From a virus, in the IMG/VR virus record IMGVR_UViG_3300030107_000526, positions 1 to 23,798 of that record: a stretch of DNA of 23,798 bases; one strand, given 5' to 3'. Positions within the stretch are counted from its first letter, which is position 1, and each line of letters opens with the position of its first letter. Shown here piece after piece: positions 23,253-23,798 of the stretch. The position numbers were made by a program, and so were the translations under genes. The notes below the pieces were generated by a model. That model searched no databases. It had not been told where the DNA came from and saw nothing but the letters and a program-made list of their open reading frames with translations.

Positions 23253-23672
23253 CTAATATATTTTTTGGAATTCTGCTATAACTGTGTACATGTTGCCTGA
23301 ATCAGCCGCACCTGGTACAACAAAGTTAACATCACTCTGATTACTGTTACTAGATTTGTCTGCTGGTATGCCACCAAACTCTCTAAAGTCCCAATAGCCA
23401 GCACCTGTTAAACCAATTATAGGAATATCTCCGTCTGAATCTTCTTCATCTAAACGTGCAAAAGAGTCGCCTCCATCGCCGCCTTGACAAGAATACCAAA
23501 CTCTAAGTAAACCTAAATGTGCTACAGCTGTGCCATCGTTTCTTGCTGTTAACGCAGAAACGTCACCCATGACTGTTGTTCCACCTGTTCCGTCTGATTG
23601 CACAACCATTTTGATAACAACACGTTTATCATTTTGTTGTAAGATTGTTGGTCCTGTTACTGTGTCTGCCAT
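23253..23672 (-). CDS. Conserved structural protein, possible head decoration, function unknown
   Basis: A 139-aa beta-rich protein with GPTILQQNDKRVVIKMVVQS at the N-terminus, a WYSCQGGDGGDSFARLDEED segment in the middle, and YTVIAEFQKIY at the end. It follows the hairpin after the head-type gene at the right edge, with a strong AAGGAGG site. Its position directly after a probable capsid gene is typical for small head or head-tail proteins of marine phages. I recognise no domain, so the role is inferred from place only. Confidence 0.78.
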   Translation of the reverse strand: MADTVTGPTILQQNDKRVVIKMVVQSDGTGGTTVMGDVSALTARNDGTAVAHLGLLRVWYSCQGGDGGDSFARLDEEDSDGDIPIIGLTGAGYWDFREFGGIPADKSSNSNQSDVNFVVPGAADSGNMYTVIAEFQKIY

Positions 23673-23693
23673 GTTCCCTCCTTAATTAAGAAC

Positions 23694-23713
23694 TGTGGGG
23701 CCGTAGCCCCACA
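23694..23713 (-). terminator. Strong hairpin (cUACGg tetraloop), probable weak or attenuating terminator
   Basis: Read on the minus strand it is TGTGGGGC-TACG-GCCCCACA: a perfect 8-bp, GC-rich stem closed by C-G around a UACG tetraloop, one of the most stable RNA loops. It sits ten bases after the stop of the right-edge gene and before the ribosome site of the 139-aa gene. The following run (GTTCTT) is poor in U, so it may act as an RNA stabiliser or partial terminator, reducing read-through to the next genes. Confidence 0.75.
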
Positions 23714-23722
23714 TTATTAGTT

Positions 23723-23797
23723 TTACTGATCAGCAAACGCTGGTGCAGTTGTTGATGTTACACTACCAAAAATTTGATAATTAGTTGTGTCTTTTCC
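23723..23797 (-). CDS. Partial CDS, C-terminal 24 residues, possible major capsid protein
   Basis: Only the end of this gene is in the window: GKDTTNYQIFGSVTSTTAPA and FADQ, then TAA. The frame is the only open one of the three to the edge that stops just before the hairpin. Capsid genes of marine podoviruses often lie before a strong hairpin and the 139-aa type gene, so it could be the major capsid protein. With 24 residues the identity cannot be shown. Confidence 0.5.
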   Translation of the reverse strand, partial: GKDTTNYQIFGSVTSTTAPAFADQ

Positions 23798-23798
23798 A

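Noticed and set aside
1-23798. tRNA genes, integrase, terminase or DNA polymerase
   Set aside because: No cloverleaf with a TTC-arm consensus and no motif of these enzymes was seen; these probably lie outside the window.

Overview
The window is a block of late genes from a tailed double-stranded DNA phage. All genes read on the minus strand, so transcription runs from the right edge to the left edge. The DNA is AT-rich, genes are packed with almost no spacing, and many proteins are full of Ser, Thr, Asn and Asp, as in virion proteins of marine phages. The gene set (adaptor-type proteins, a nozzle or DNA-stabilisation type tail protein, a core or ejection-type block, several fibres) has no tape measure, sheath or tail-tube gene. 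This points to a short-tailed, podovirus-like phage, probably an uncultured marine one. An AT-rich marine alphaproteobacterium is a plausible host, but that is inference from composition only.

In the direction of transcription: (1) 23.80-23.69 kb, the last 24 codons of a head-type gene and a strong hairpin. (2) 23.67-20.5 kb, small structural genes with two adaptor-like proteins (249 and 232 aa); between them is a 35-aa, 9-cysteine metallothionein-like gene at 22379-22486. (3) 20.5-12.0 kb, a fibre cassette with six large fibre or fibre-like proteins that share shaft modules but carry different ends. One ends in a Peptidase_S74 chaperone, the next in a Peptidase_G2 chaperone, and another in a sugar-binding-like beta domain. 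A tail-assembly-chaperone-type protein (112 aa) and a 58-aa companion lie among them. (4) 12.0-8.7 kb, the 622-aa nozzle-like protein and small conserved proteins. (5) 8.7-1.3 kb, a 317-aa protein and then a GNAT-like, Gln-rich, 613-aa and 1086-aa series whose order and size gradient resemble the internal core/ejection genes 13-14-15-16 of T7. (6) 1.3 kb to the left edge, a 67-aa membrane/coiled-coil protein, a 204-aa unknown and a T4-type lysozyme, probably the lysis end.

Translation looks tightly coupled. At eight junctions the stop and start share a base (TAATG), one is TAGTG with a GTG start, one is TTGA with a TTG start, and one is a 14-base overlap. Three small genes (56, 58 and 35 aa) were recovered by reading the gaps. 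No tRNA, CRISPR array, insertion sequence, integrase or replication gene was seen, and no stretch over 300 bases lacks a gene.
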